Origin: Hydractinia symbiolongicarpus
Taxonomy: Eukaryota; Cnidaria; Hydrozoa; Anthoathecata; Hydractiniidae
Assembly: GCF_029227915.1 (NCBI RefSeq)
Contig: NC_079885.1
Location: 14,147,001 to 14,211,000, forward strand
DNA length: 64,000 nt
Direction of reading: 5' to 3'
In this document: one piece after another, positions 21,813-33,878 of the stretch
Layout: each line of letters opens with the position of its first letter
How positions within the stretch are numbered: the first letter of the stretch is position 1
Translations under genes and position numbers: made by a program
Notes under the pieces: model-generated
What the model saw: the letters and a program-made list of their open reading frames with translations, nothing else
Told to the model about the DNA's origin: nothing
Database searches by the model: none

Positions 21813-21931
21813 GTCTACGACCATACCACGATGAACACACCTGTTCTCATCCGATCACGGAAGTTAAGCATCGTCGGGCCGGGATAGTACTTGGATGGGG
21901 GACCGCCTGGGAACTCCCGGTGTCGTAGGCT
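21813..21931 (+). rRNA. 5S rRNA: 5S rRNA copy 39 (twin of copy 26), A37 allele
   Basis: G37A only, with the same upstream GAAATTTGACC and AATCGCAG markers as copy 26. Confidence 0.97.
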
Positions 21932-22383
21932 ATTGACTTTTTCACGTTACATTATTTATCATTACGACTGTGACGTATCTTTTTTACGCAATAGCCGCTG
22001 AGTAAATCAAGTAAGAGACATGATTAGAAGTTGCTTTCCCTTAAAAAGGGCTACAATCTTGCTGCAATAAAGTCGCCACGTCGCAAATGAATGGATTACG
22101 AGCGTCAGACAAAGTAAATGGCGATGTACTTACTTTGCTAACTAACTTTGTCATATGAAAATTAAGTCTGAAAGTACCCTAAATTGCCTTCGTTGGAACT
22201 TTTTACCGGAAATCTTAAAGCGCATGGTTGTCGTAAATAATGGATAGCGTTTAAAAAGAGCTTTCAAATGCACAAAAAAACACGACCTATTTCGGATAAT
22301 CCAGTCAAGAAATATGATCTTTGAAGTTTAAACCATTTTCGATGTAATGTGCTAATAAATCGTAGATGTCTGCCCGTTTGTTT

Positions 22384-22502
22384 GTCTACGACCATACCAC
22401 GATGAACACACCTGTTCTCGTCCGATCACGGAAGTTAAGCATCGTCGGGCCGGGATAGTACTTGGATGGGGAACCGCCTGGGAACTCCCGGTGTCGTAGG
22501 CT
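22384..22502 (+). rRNA. 5S rRNA: 5S rRNA copy 40 (twin of copy 27)
   Basis: G89A only. The next spacer has AAAGGGACATG in both twins. Confidence 0.97.
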
Positions 22503-22952
22503 ATTGACTTTTTCACGTTACATTATTAATCATTACGACTGTGACGTATCTTTTTTACGCAATAGCCGCTGAGTAAATCAAGAAAGGGACATGATTAGAA
22601 GTTGCTTTCCCTTAAAAAGGGCTACAATCTTGCTGCAATAAATTCGCCACGTCGCAAATGAATGGATTACGAGCGTCAGACAAGGTAAATGGCGATGTAC
22701 TTACTTTGCTAACTAACTTTGTCATATGAAAATTAAGTCTGAAAGTACCCTAAATTGCCTTCGTTGGAACTTTTTACCGGAAATTTTAAAGCGCATTATT
22801 GTCGTAAAGAATCGATAGCGCTTAAAAAAAGCTTTCAAATGCACATAAACACGAACTATTTCCGATCACCCAGTCCAGAATTATGATCTTTAAAATTTGA
22901 ACCATTTTCGATGTAATGTGCTAATAAATCGTAGATATCTGCCCGTATGTTT

Positions 22953-23071
22953 GTCTACGACCATACCACGATGAACACACCTGTTCTCGTCCGATCACGG
23001 AAGTTAAGCATCGTCGGGCCGGGATAGTACTTGGATGGGGGACCGCCTGGGAACTCCCGGTGTCGTAGGCT
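22953..23071 (+). rRNA. 5S rRNA: 5S rRNA copy 41 (twin of copy 28)
   Basis: Consensus gene; upstream CCCAGTCCAGAATT marker retained. Confidence 0.98.
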
Positions 23072-23521
23072 ATTGACTTTTTCACGTTACATTATTAATC
23101 ATTACGACTGTGACGTATATTTTTTACGCAATAGCCGCTGAGTAAATCAAGAAAGAGACATGATTAGAAGTTGCTTTCCCAGCAAAACGGCTACAATCGT
23201 GCTGCAATAAATGCGCCACGTCGCAAATGAATGGATTACGAGCGTCAGACAAAGAAAATGGCGATGTACTTACTTTGCTAACTAACTTTGTCATATGAAA
23301 ATTAAGTCTGAAAGTACCCTAGATTGCATTCGTTGGAACTTTTTACCGGAAATCTTAAAGCGCATGGTTGTCGTAAATAATGGATAGCGCTTAAAAAGAG
23401 CTTTCAAATGCACATAAACACGAACTATTTCCGATCACCCAGTCAAGAATTATGATCTTTAAAATTTGAACCATTTTCGATGTAATGTGCTAATAAATCG
23501 TAGATATCTGCCCGTTTGTTT

Positions 23522-23640
23522 GTCTACGACCATACCACGATGAACACACCTGTTCTCATCCGATCACGGAAGTTAAGCATCGTCGGGCCGGGATAGTACT
23601 TGGATGGGGGACCGCCTGGGAACTCCCGGTGTCGTAGGCT
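23522..23640 (+). rRNA. 5S rRNA: 5S rRNA copy 42 (twin of copy 29), A37 allele
   Basis: G37A only. The internal exchange join after copy 29 is repeated here, so that exchange is older than the 7.4-kb duplication. Confidence 0.97.
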
Positions 23641-24090
23641 ATTGACTTTTTCACGTTACATTATTTATCATTACGACTGTGACGTATCTTTTTTACGCAA
23701 TAGCCGCTGAGTAAATCAAGTAAGAGACATGATTAGAAGTTGCTTTCCCAGAAAAACGGCTACAATCGTGCTGCAATAAATGCGCCACGTCGCAAATGAA
23801 TGGATTACGAGCGTCAGACAAAGAAAATGGCGATGTAGTTACTTTGCTAATTAACTTTGTCATATGAAAATTAAGTCTGAAAGTACCCCAGATTGCCTTC
23901 GTTGGAACTTTTTACCGGAAATCTTAAAGCGCATGGTTGTCGTAAATAATGGATAGCGCTTGAAAAGAGCTTTCAAATGCACATAAACACGACCTATTTC
24001 GGATAATCCAGTCAAGAAATATGACCTTTAAAATTTAAACCATTTTCGATGTAATGTGCTAATAAATCGCAGATATCTGCCCGTTTGTTT

Positions 24091-24209
24091 GTCTACGACC
24101 ATACCACGATGAACACACCTGTTCTCATCCGATCACGGAAGTTAAGCATCGTCGGGCCGGGATAGTACTTGGATGGGGGACCGCCTGGGAACTCCCGGTG
24201 TCGTAGGCT
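24091..24209 (+). rRNA. 5S rRNA: 5S rRNA copy 43 (twin of copy 30), A37 allele
   Basis: G37A only; AATCGCAG upstream marker retained. Confidence 0.97.
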
Positions 24210-24661
24210 ATTGACTTTTTCACGTTACATTATTTATCATTACGACTGTGACGTATCTTTTTTACGCAATAGCCGCTGAGTAAATCAAGTAAGAGACATG
24301 ATTAGAAGTTGCTTTCCCTTAAAAAGGGCTACAATCTTGCTGCAATAAAGTCGCCACGTCGCAAATGAATGGATTACGAGCGTCAGACAAAGTAAATGGC
24401 GATGTACTTACTTTGCTAACTAACTTTGTCATATGAAAATTAAGTCTGAAAGTACCCTAGATTGCCTTCGTTGGAACTTTTTACCGGAAATCTTAAAGCG
24501 CATGGTTGTCGTAAATAATGGATAGCGTTTAAAAAGAGCTTTCAAATGCACAAAAAAACACGACCTATTTCGGATAAACCAGTCAAGAAATATGATCTTT
24601 AAAGCTTAAACCATTTTCGATGTAATGTGCTAATAAATCGTAGATGTCTGCCCGTTTGTTT

Positions 24662-24780
24662 GTCTACGACCATACCACGATGAACACACCTGTTCTCGTC
24701 CGATCACGGAAGTTAAGCATCGTCGGGCCGGGATAGTACTTGGATGGGGAACCGCCTGGGAACTCCTGGTGTCGTAGGCT
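24662..24780 (+). rRNA. 5S rRNA: 5S rRNA copy 44 (twin of copy 31)
   Basis: G89A and C106T. The CGGCGACAATCG spacer marker follows at 24898-24909. Last gene of the second 13-unit block. Confidence 0.96.
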
Positions 24781-25230
24781 ATTGACTTTTTCACGTTACA
24801 TTATTAATCATTACGACTGTGACGTATCTTTTTTACGCAATAGCCGCTGAGTAAATCAAGAAAGAGACATGATTAGAAGTTGCTTTCCCAGCAAAACGGC
24901 GACAATCGTGCTGCAATAAATGCGCCACGTCGCAAATGAATGGATTACGAGCGTCAGACAAAGAAAATGGCGATGTACTTACTTTGCTAACTAACTTTGT
25001 CATATGAAAATTAAGTCTGAAAGTACCCTAGATTGCATTCGTTGGAACTTTTTACCGGAAATCTTAAAGCGCATGGTTGTCGTAAATAATGGATAGCGCT
25101 TAAAAAGAGCTTTCAAATGCACATAAACACGAACTATTTCCGATCACCCAGTCAAGAATTATGATCTTTAAAATTTGAACCATTTTCGATGTAATGTGCT
25201 AATAAATCGTAGATATCTGCCCGTATGTTT

Positions 25231-25349
25231 GTCTACGACCATACCACGATGAACACACCTGTTCTCGTCCGATCACGGAAGTTAAGCATCGTCGGGCCGG
25301 GATAGTACTTGGATGGGGGACCGCCTGGGAACTCCCGGTGTCGTAGGCT
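25231..25349 (+). rRNA. 5S rRNA: 5S rRNA copy 45
   Basis: Consensus. Identity to the 7.4-kb blocks stops about 100 bp before it (GAACTATTTCCG at 25131 versus GACCTATTTCGG). Confidence 0.98.
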
Positions 25350-25799
25350 ATTGACTTTTTCACGTTACATTATTTATCATTACGACTGTGACGTATCTTT
25401 TTTACACAATAGCCGCTGAGTAAATCAAGTAGGAGACATGATTAGAAGTTGCTTTCCCTTAAAAAGGGCTACAATCTTGCTGCAATAAATGCGCCACGTC
25501 GCAAATGAATGGATTACGAGCGTCAGACAAAGAAAATGGCGATGTACTTAGTTTGCTAACTAACTTTGTCATATGAAAATTAAGTCTGAAAGTAGCCTAG
25601 ATTGCATTCGTTGGAACTTTTTACCGGAAATCTTAAAGCGCATGGTTGTCGTAAATAATGAATAGCACTTAAAAAGAGCTTTCAAATGCACATAAACACG
25701 ACCTATTTCGGATAAACCAGTCAAGAAATATGATCTTTAAAGCTTAAACCATTTTCGATGTAATGTGCTAATAAATCGTAGATATCTGCCCGTTTGTTT

Positions 25800-25918
25800 G
25801 TCTACGACCATACCACGATGAACACACCTGTTCTCGTCCGATCACGGAAGTTAAGCATCGTCGGGCCGGGATAGTACTTGGATGGGGGACCGCCTGGGAA
25901 CTCCCGGTGTCGTAGGCT
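25800..25918 (+). rRNA. 5S rRNA: 5S rRNA copy 46
   Basis: Consensus. Preceded by AAGTAGCCTAG and AATGAATAGCACTT spacer variants; GTAGCC becomes the dominant form from 48 to 60 kb. Confidence 0.98.
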
Positions 25919-26368
25919 ATTGACTTTTTCACGTTACATTATTTATCATTACGACTGTGACGTATCTTTTTTACGCAATAGCCGCTGAGTAAATCAAGAA
26001 AGAGACATGATTAGAAGTTGCTTTCCCAGAAAAATGGCTACAATCGTGCTGCAATAAATGCGCCACGTCGCAAATGAATGGATTACGAGCGTCAGACAAA
26101 GTAAATGGCGATGTACTTACTTTGCTAACTAACTTTGTCATATGAAAATTAAGTCTGAAAGTACCCTAAATTGCCTTCGTTGGAACTTTTTACCGGAAAT
26201 TTTAAAGCGCATTATTGTCGTAAAGAATCGATAGCGCTTAAAAAAAGCTTTCAAATGCACATAAACACGAACTATTTCCGATCACCCAGTCCAGAATTAT
26301 GATCTTTAAAATTTGAACCATTTTCGATGTAATGTGCTAATAAATCGTAGATATCTGCCCGTATGTTT

Positions 26369-26487
26369 CTCTACGACCATACCACGATGAACACACCTGT
26401 TCTCGTCCGATCACGGAAGTTAAGCATCGTCGGGCCGGGATAGTACTTGGATGGGGGACCGCCTGGGAACTCCCGGTGTCGTAGGCT
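26369..26487 (+). rRNA. 5S rRNA: 5S rRNA copy 47
   Basis: G1C only: the first base is C (GTTTCTCTACG), which removes the terminal G1-C118 pair and replaces the usual purine at the expected start of transcription. Flanks otherwise match copies 28 and 41. Confidence 0.96.
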
Positions 26488-26937
26488 ATTGACTTTTTCA
26501 CGTTACATTATTAATCATTACGACTGTGACGTATATTTTTTACGCAATAGCCGCTGAGTAAATCAAGAAAGAGACATGATTAGAAGTTGCTTTCCCAGCA
26601 AAACGGCTACAATCGTGCTGCAATAAATGCGCCACGTCGCAAATGAATGGATTACGAGCGTCAGACAAAGAAAATGGCGATGTACTTACTTTGCTAACTA
26701 ACTTTGTCATATGAAAATTAAGTCTGAAAGTACCCTAGATTGCATTCGTTGGAACTTTTTACCGGAAATCTTAAAGCGCATGGTTGTCGTAAATAATGGA
26801 TAGCGCTTAAAAAGAGCTTTCAAATGCACATAAACACGAACTATTTCCGATCACCCAGTCAAGAATTATGATCTTTAAAATTTGAACCATTTTCGATGTA
26901 ATGTGCTAATAAATCGTAGATATCTGCCCGTTTGTTT

Positions 26938-27056
26938 GTCTACGACCATACCACGATGAACACACCTGTTCTCATCCGATCACGGAAGTTAAGCATCGTC
27001 GGGCCGGGATAGTACTTGGATGGGGGACCGCCTGGGAACTCCCGGTGTCGTAGGCT
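26938..27056 (+). rRNA. 5S rRNA: 5S rRNA copy 48, A37 allele
   Basis: G37A only. Relative of copies 29 and 42; spacer afterwards reads CAAAGGAAATGG. Confidence 0.97.
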
Positions 27057-27506
27057 ATTGACTTTTTCACGTTACATTATTTATCATTACGACTGTGACG
27101 TATCTTTTTTACGCAATAGCCGCTGAGTAAATCAAGTAAGAGACATGATTAGAAGTTGCTTTCCCAGAAAAACGGCTACAATCGTGCTGCAATAAATGCG
27201 CCACGTCGCAAATGAATGGATTACGAGCGTCAGACAAAGGAAATGGCGATGTACTTACTTTGCTAATTAACTTTGTCATATGAAAATTAAGTCTGAAAGT
27301 ACCCCAGATTGCCTTCGTTGGAACTTTTTACCGGAAATCTTAAAGCGCATGGTTGTCGTAAATAATGTATAGCGCTTGAAAAGAGCTTTCAAATGCACAT
27401 AAACACGACCTATTTCGGATAATCCAGTCAAGAAATATGACCTTTAAAGTTTAAACCATTTTCGATGTAATGTGCTAATAAATCGCAGATATCTGCCCGT
27501 TTGTTT

Positions 27507-27625
27507 GTCTACGACCATACCACGATGAACACACCTGTTCTCATCCGATCACGGAAGTTAAGCATCGTCGGGCCGGGATAGTACTTGGATGGGGGACCGC
27601 CTGGGAACTCCCGGTGTCGTAGGCT
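27507..27625 (+). rRNA. 5S rRNA: 5S rRNA copy 49, A37 allele
   Basis: G37A only; carries the AATCGCAG upstream marker of copies 26/30/39/43, so copies 47-50 are a third, diverged relative of that stretch. Confidence 0.97.
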
Positions 27626-28077
27626 ATTGACTTTTTCACGTTACATTATTTATCATTACGACTGTGACGTATCTTTTTTACGCAATAGCCGCTGAGTAAA
27701 TCAAGTAAGAGACATGATTAGAAGTTGCTTTCCCTTAAAAAGGGCTACAATCTTGCTGCAATAAAGTCGCCACGTCGCAAATGAATGGATTACGAGCGTC
27801 AGACAAAGTAAATGGCGATGTACTTACTTTGCTAACTAACTTTGTCATATGAAAATTAAGTCTGAAAGTACCCTAAATTGCCTTCGTTAGAACTTTTTAC
27901 CGGAAATCTTAAAGCGCATGGTTGTCGTAAATAATGGATAGCGTTTAAAAAGAGCTTTCAAATGCACAAAAAAACACGACCTATTTCGGATAATCCAGTC
28001 AAGAAATATGATCTTTGAAGTTTAAACCATTTTCGATGTAATGTGCTAATAAATCGTAGATGTCTGCCCGTTTGTTT

Positions 28078-28196
28078 GTCTACGACCATACCACGATGAA
28101 CACACCTGTTCTCGTCCGATCACGGAAGTTAAGCATCGTCGGGCCGGGATAGTACTTGGATGGGGGACCGCCTGGGAACTCCCGGTGTCGTAGGCT
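28078..28196 (+). rRNA. 5S rRNA: 5S rRNA copy 50
   Basis: Consensus, although its A7-tract upstream spacer is the same kind that precedes the G89A copies 27 and 40. Next spacer has CTGCAGTAAATG and CACGTCTCAAATG. Confidence 0.98.
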
Positions 28197-28646
28197 ATTG
28201 ACTTTTTCACGTTACATTATTAATCATTACGACTGTGACGTATCTTTTTTACGCAATAGCCGCTGAGTAAATCAAGAAAGAGACATGATTAGAAGTTGCT
28301 TTCCCAGCAAAACGGCTACAATCGTGCTGCAGTAAATGCGCCACGTCTCAAATGAATGGATTACGAGCGTCAGACAAAGAAAATGGCGATGTACTTACTT
28401 TGCTAACTAACTTTGTCATATGAAAATTAAGTCTGAAAGTACCCTAGATTGCATTCGTTAGAACTTTTTACCGGAAATCTTAAAGCGCATGGTTGTCGTA
28501 AATAATGGATAGCGCTTAAAAAGAGCTTTCAAATGCACATAAACACGACCTATTTCGGATAATCCAGTCAAGAAATATGACCTTTAAAGTTTAAACCATT
28601 TTCGATGTAATGTGCTAATAAATCGTAGATATCTGCCCGTTTGTTT

Positions 28647-28765
28647 GTCTACGACCATACCACGATGAACACACCTGTTCTCATCCGATCACGGAAGTTA
28701 AGCATCGTCGGGCCGGGATAGTACTTGGATGGGGGACCGCCTGGGAACTCCCGGTGTCGTAGGCT
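28647..28765 (+). rRNA. 5S rRNA: 5S rRNA copy 51, A37 allele
   Basis: G37A only. Followed by the perfect ACGTCACA arm; later in the spacer ATCTATCTGC replaces ATCTTGCTGC. Confidence 0.97.
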
Positions 28766-29215
28766 ATTGACTTTTTCACGTCACATTATTTATCATTACG
28801 ACTGTGACGTATCTTTTTTACGCAATAGCCGCTGAGTAAATCAAGTAAGAGACATGATTAGAAGTTGCTTTCCCTTAAAAAGGGCTACAATCTATCTGCA
28901 ATAAATGCGCCACGTCGCAAATGAATGGATTAAGAGCGTCAGACAAAGAAAATGGCGATGTACTTAGTTTGCTAACTAACTTTGTCATATGAAAATTAAG
29001 TCTGAAAGTAGCCTAGATTGCATTCGTTGGAACTTTTTACCGGAAATCTTAAAGCGCATGGTTGTCGTAAATAATGAATAGCGCTTAAAAAGAGCTTTCA
29101 AATGCACTTAAACACGACCTATTTCGGATAAACCAGTCAAGAAATATGATCTTTAAAGCTTAAACCATTTTCGATGTAATGTGCTAATAAATCGTAGATA
29201 TCTGCCCGTTTGTTT

Positions 29216-29334
29216 GTCTACGACCATACCACGATGAACACACCTGTTCTCGTCCGATCACGGAAGTTAAGCATCGTCGGGCCGGGATAGTACTTGGATG
29301 GGGGACCGCCTGGGAACTCCCGGTGTCGTAGGCT
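29216..29334 (+). rRNA. 5S rRNA: 5S rRNA copy 52
   Basis: Consensus. The downstream arm reads GCGACGT instead of GTGACGT, so the inverted repeat is weakened. Confidence 0.98.
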
Positions 29335-29784
29335 ATTGACTTTTTCACGTTACATTATTTATCATTACGACTGCGACGTATCTTTTTTACGCAATAGCCG
29401 CTGAGTAAATCAAGAAAGAGACATGATTAGAAGTTGCTTTCCCAGAAAAACGGCTACAATCGTGCTGCAATAAATGCGCCACGTCGCAAATGAATGGATT
29501 ACGAGCGTCAGACAAAGTAAATGGCGATGTACTTACTTTGCTAACTAACTTTGTCATATGAAAATTAAGTCTGAAAGTACCCTAAATTGCCTTCGTTGGA
29601 ACTTTTTACCGGAAATCTTAAAGCGCATTATTGTCGTAAATAATGGATAGCGCTTAAAAAGAGCTTTCAAATGCACATAAACACGACCTATTTCGGATAA
29701 TCCAGTCAAGAAATATGACCTTTAAAGTTTAAACCATTTTCGATGTAATGTGCTAATAAATCGTAGATATCTGCCCGTTTGTTT

Positions 29785-29903
29785 GTCTACGACCATACCA
29801 CGATGAACACACCTGTTCTCGTCCGATCACGGAAGTTAAGCATCGTCGGGCCGGGATAGTACTTGGATGGGGTACCGCCTGGGAACTCCCGGTGTCGTAG
29901 GCT
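29785..29903 (+). rRNA. 5S rRNA: 5S rRNA copy 53
   Basis: G89T only (GGGGTACC), in loop D; the same change is in copies 59 and 61. The spacer after it has one extra A in CCCAGAAAAAACGG, giving a 570-bp unit. Confidence 0.97.
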
Positions 29904-30354
29904 ATTGACTTTTTCACGTCACATTATTTATCATTACGACTGTGACGTATCTTTTTTACGCAATAGCTGCTGAGTAAATCAAGAAAGAGACATGATTAGA
30001 AGTTGCTTTCCCAGAAAAAACGGCTACAATCGTGCTGCAATAAATGCGCCACGTCGCAAATGAATGGATTACGAGCGTCAGACAAAGTAAATGGCGATGT
30101 ACTTACTTTCCTAACTAACTTTGTCATATGAAAATTAAGTCTGAAAGTACCCTAAATTGCCTTCGTTGGAACTTTTTACCGGAAATCTTAAAGCGCATTA
30201 TTGTCGTAAATAATGGATAGCGCTTAAAAAGAGCTTTCAAATGCACATAAACACGACCTATTTCGGATAATCCAGTCAAGAAATATGACCTTTAAAGTTT
30301 AAACCATTTTCGATGTAATGTGCTAATAAATCGTAGACATCTGCCTGTTTGCTT

Positions 30355-30473
30355 GTCTACGACCATACCACGATGAACACACCTGTTCTCATCCGATCAC
30401 GAAAGTTAAGCATCGTCGGGCCGGGATAGTACTTGGCTGGGGGACCGCCTGGGAACTCCCGGTGTCGTAGGCT
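30355..30473 (+). rRNA. 5S rRNA: 5S rRNA copy 54
   Basis: G37A, G48A (loses helix III pair C28-G48) and A83C in the C-box. Upstream flank is also altered: AGACATCTGCCTG and GTTTGCTTGTC. Confidence 0.95.
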
Positions 30474-30923
30474 ATTGACTTTTTCACGTCACATTATTTA
30501 TCATTACGACTGTGACGTATCTTTTTTACGCAATAGCCGCTGCGTAAATCAAGTAAGAGACATGATTAGAAGTTGCTTTCCCTTAAAAAGGGCTACAATC
30601 TTGCTGCAATAAATGCGCCACGTCGCAAATGAATGGATTAAGAGCGTCAGACAAAGAAAATGGCGATGTAGTTACTTTGCTAATTAACTTTGTCATATGA
30701 AAATTAAGTCTGAAAGTACCCCAGATTGCCTTCGTTGGAACTTTTTACCGGAAATCTTAAAGCGCATGGTTGTCGTAAATAATGGATAGCGCTTGAAAAG
30801 AGCTTTCAAATGCACATAAACACGACCTATTTCGGATAATCCAGTCAAGAAATATGACCTTTAAAGTTTAAACCATTTTCGATGTAATGTGCTAATAAAT
30901 CGTAGATATCTGCCCGTTTGTTT

Positions 30924-31042
30924 GTCTACGACCATACCACGATGAACACACCTGTTCTCATCCGATCACGGAAGTTAAGCATCGTCGGGCCGGGATAGTA
31001 CTTGGATGGGGGACCGCCTGGGAACTCCCGGTGTCGTAGGCT
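30924..31042 (+). rRNA. 5S rRNA: 5S rRNA copy 55, A37 allele
   Basis: G37A only. The spacer after it has a 7-bp deletion, so the next gene starts 562 bp on. Confidence 0.97.
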
Positions 31043-31485
31043 ATTGACTTTTTCACGTTACATTATTTATCATTACGACTGTGACGTATCTTTTTTACGC
31101 AATAGCCGCTGAGTAAATCAAGTAAGAGGCATGATTAGAAGTTGCTTTCTTTTAAAAAGGGCTTGCTGCAACAAATGCGCCACGTCGCAAATGAATGGAT
31201 TAAGAGCGTCAGACAAAGAAAATGGCGATGTAGTTACTTTGCTAATTAACTTTTTCATATGAAAATTAAGTCTGAAAGTACCCCAGATTGCCTTCGTAGG
31301 AACTTTTTACCGGAAATCTTAAAGCGCATGGTTGTCGTAAATAATGGATAGCGCTTGAAAAGAGCTTTCAAATGCACATAAACACTACCTATTTCGGATA
31401 ATCCAGTCAAGAAATATGACCTTTAAAGTTTAAACCATTTTCGATGTAATGTGCTAATAAATCGTAGATATCTGCCCATTTGTTT
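31043..31485 (+). other. Spacer with seven-base deletion (first copy)
   Basis: GGGCTTGCTGC at 31159 replaces GGGCTACAATCTTGCTGC, a loss of seven bases, next to TTTCTTTTAAAAAGGG. Also has CTTTTTCATATG and CTTCGTAGGAAC. All three markers return at 36271-36413. Confidence 0.85.
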
Positions 31486-31604
31486 GTCTACGACCATACC
31501 ACGATGAACACACCTGTTCTCATCCGATCACGGAAGTTAAGCATCGTCGGGCCCGGATAGTACTTGGATGGGGGACCGCCTGGGAACTCCCGGTGTCGTA
31601 GGCT
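31486..31604 (+). rRNA. 5S rRNA: 5S rRNA copy 56
   Basis: G37A and G69C. G69C opposes C106, so one pair of helix V is lost. Upstream flank reads TGCCCATTTG. Counterpart at 36598 has the same G69C plus two more changes. Confidence 0.95.
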
Positions 31605-32052
31605 ATTGACTTTTTCACGTCACATTATTTATCATTACGACTGTGACGTATATTTTACGCAATAGCCGCTGAGTAAATCAAGTAAGAGACATGATTAGAA
31701 GTTGCTTTCCCTTAAAAAGGGCTACAATCTTGCTGCAATAAATGCGCCACGTCGCAAATGAATGGATTAAGAGCGTCAGACAAAGAAAATGGCGATGTAG
31801 TTACTTTGCTAATTAACTTTGTTATATGAAAATTAAGTCTGAAAGTACCCCAGATTGCCTTCGTTGGAACTTTTTACCAGAAATCTTAAAGCGCATGGTT
31901 GTCGTAAATAATGGATAGCGCTTGAAATGAGCTTTCAAATGCACATAAACACGAACTATTTCCGATCACCCAGTCAAGAATTATGATCTTTAAAATTTGA
32001 ACCATTTTCGATGTAATGTGCTAATAAATCGTAGATATCTACCCGTATGTTT

Positions 32053-32171
32053 GTCTACGACCATACCACGATGAACACACCTGTTCTCGTCCGATCACGG
32101 AAGTTAAGCATCGTCGGGCCGGGATAGTATTTGGATGGGGGACCGCCTGGGAACTCCCGGTGTCGTAGGCT
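32053..32171 (+). rRNA. 5S rRNA: 5S rRNA copy 57
   Basis: C78T only (TAGTATTTGG). Preceded by ATATCTACCCG. Counterparts at 37167 and 43430. Confidence 0.97.
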
Positions 32172-32621
32172 ATTGACTTTTTCACGTTACATTATTTATC
32201 ATTACGACTGTGACGTATCTTTTTTACGCAATAGCCGCTGAGTAAATCAAGAAAGAGATATGAGTAGAAATTGCTTTCTCAGCAAAACGGCTACAATCGT
32301 GCTGCAATAAATGCTACACGTCGCAAATGAATGGATTACGAGCGTCAGACAAAGAAAATGGCGATGTACTTAGTTTGCTAACTAACTTTGTCATATGAAA
32401 ATTAAGTCTGAAAGTAGCCTAGATTGCATTCGTTGGAACTTTTTACCGGAAATTTTAAAGCGCATGGTTGTCGTAAATAATGAATAGCGCTTAAAAAGAG
32501 CTTTCAAATGCACATAAACACGACCTATTTCGGATAAACCAGTCAAGAAATATGATCTTTAAAGCTTAAACCATTTTCGATGTAATGTGCTAATAAATAG
32601 TAGATATCTGCCCGTTTGTTT

Positions 32622-32740
32622 GTCTACGACCATACCACGATGAACACACCTGTTCTCGTCCGATCACGGAAGTTAAGCATCGTCGGGCCGGGATAGTACT
32701 TGGATGGGGGACCGCCTGGGAACTCCCGGTGTCGTAGGCT
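32622..32740 (+). rRNA. 5S rRNA: 5S rRNA copy 58
   Basis: Consensus. Upstream element altered to AATAAATAGTAG. First of a two-unit block repeated at 1,138 bp (copy 60). Confidence 0.98.
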
Positions 32741-33190
32741 ATTGACTTTTTCACGTTACATTATTTATCATTACGACTGTGACGTATCTTTTTTACGCAA
32801 TAGCCGCTGAGTCAATCAAGAAAGAGACATGATTAGAAGTTGCTTTCCCAGAAAAACGGCTACAATCGTGCTGCAATAAATGCGCCACGTCGCAAATGAA
32901 TGGATTACGAGCGTCAGACAAAGTAAATGGCAATGTACTTACTTTGCTAACTAACTTTGTCATATGAAAATTAAGTCTGAAAGTACCCTAAATTGCCTTC
33001 GTTGGAACTTTTTACCGGAAATCTTAAAGCGCATTATTGTCGTAAATAATGGATAGCGCTTAAAAAGAGCTTTCAAATGCACATAAACACGACCTATTTC
33101 GGATAATCCAGTCAAGAAATATGACCTTTAAAGTTTAAACCATTTTCGATGTAATGTGCTAATAAATCGTAGACATCTGCCCATTTGTTT

Positions 33191-33309
33191 GTCTACGACC
33201 ATACCTCGATGAACACACCTGTTCTCATCCGATCACGGAAGTTAAGCATCCTCGGGCCGGGATAGTACTTGGATGGGGTACCGCCTGGGAACTCCCGGTG
33301 TCGTAGGCT
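33191..33309 (+). rRNA. 5S rRNA: 5S rRNA copy 59, likely impaired
   Basis: A16T, G37A, G61C and G89T. A16T and G61C remove two neighbouring pairs of helix II (A16-U62 and C17-G61), with no compensating change. Its duplicate, copy 61, lacks both, so they arose here after duplication. Likely a pseudogene or a poorly folding copy, though the promoter parts look intact. Confidence 0.93.
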
Positions 33310-33759
33310 ATTGACTTTTTCACGTCACATTATTTATCATTACGACTGTGACGTATCTTTTTTACGCAATAGCCGCTGAGTAAATCAAGTAAGAGACATG
33401 ATTAGAAGTTGCTTTCCCTTAAAAAGGGCTACAATCCTGCTGCAATAAATGCGCCACGTCGCAAATGAATGGATTAAGAGGGTCAGACAAAGAAAATGGC
33501 GATGTAGTTACTTTGCTAATTAACTTTGTCATATGAAAATTAAGTCTGAAAGTACCCCAGATTGCCTTCGTTGGAACTTTTTACCGGAAATCTTAAAGCG
33601 CATGGTTGTCGTAAATAATGAATAGCGCTTAAAAAGAGCTTTCAAATGCACATAAACACGACCTATTTCGGATAAACCAGTCAAGAAATATGATCTTTAA
33701 AGCTTAAACCATTTTCGATGTAATGTGCTAATAAATCGTAGATATCTGCCCGTTTGTTT

Positions 33760-33878
33760 GTCTACGACCATACCACGATGAACACACCTGTTCTCGTCCG
33801 ATCACGGAAGTTAAGCATCGTCGGGCCGGGATAGTACTTGGATGGGGGACCGCCTGGGAACTCCCGGTGTCGTAGGCT
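33760..33878 (+). rRNA. 5S rRNA: 5S rRNA copy 60
   Basis: Consensus; 1,138 bp after copy 58. Spacer after it reads TTTCGCAGAAAAACGG for TTTCCCAGAAAAACGG. Confidence 0.98.

Larger units (their letters stand above)
17499..24901 (+). repeat. 13-unit higher-order repeat, block B (7,403 bp)
   Basis: Contains copies 32-44. The match to block A's continuation runs on to about 25132, as expected of a tandem duplication by unequal exchange. The only gene difference I saw is C112G in copy 38. Confidence 0.92.
31160..33410 (+). repeat. Block repeated at 36272-38527 (first copy)
   Basis: Copies 56-59 with the deletion spacer, ATATCTACCCG, C78T and AGACATCTG. Offset to the second copy is 5,112-5,114 bp (nine units). 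A third, more diverged relative spans copies 76-79. Confidence 0.8.
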
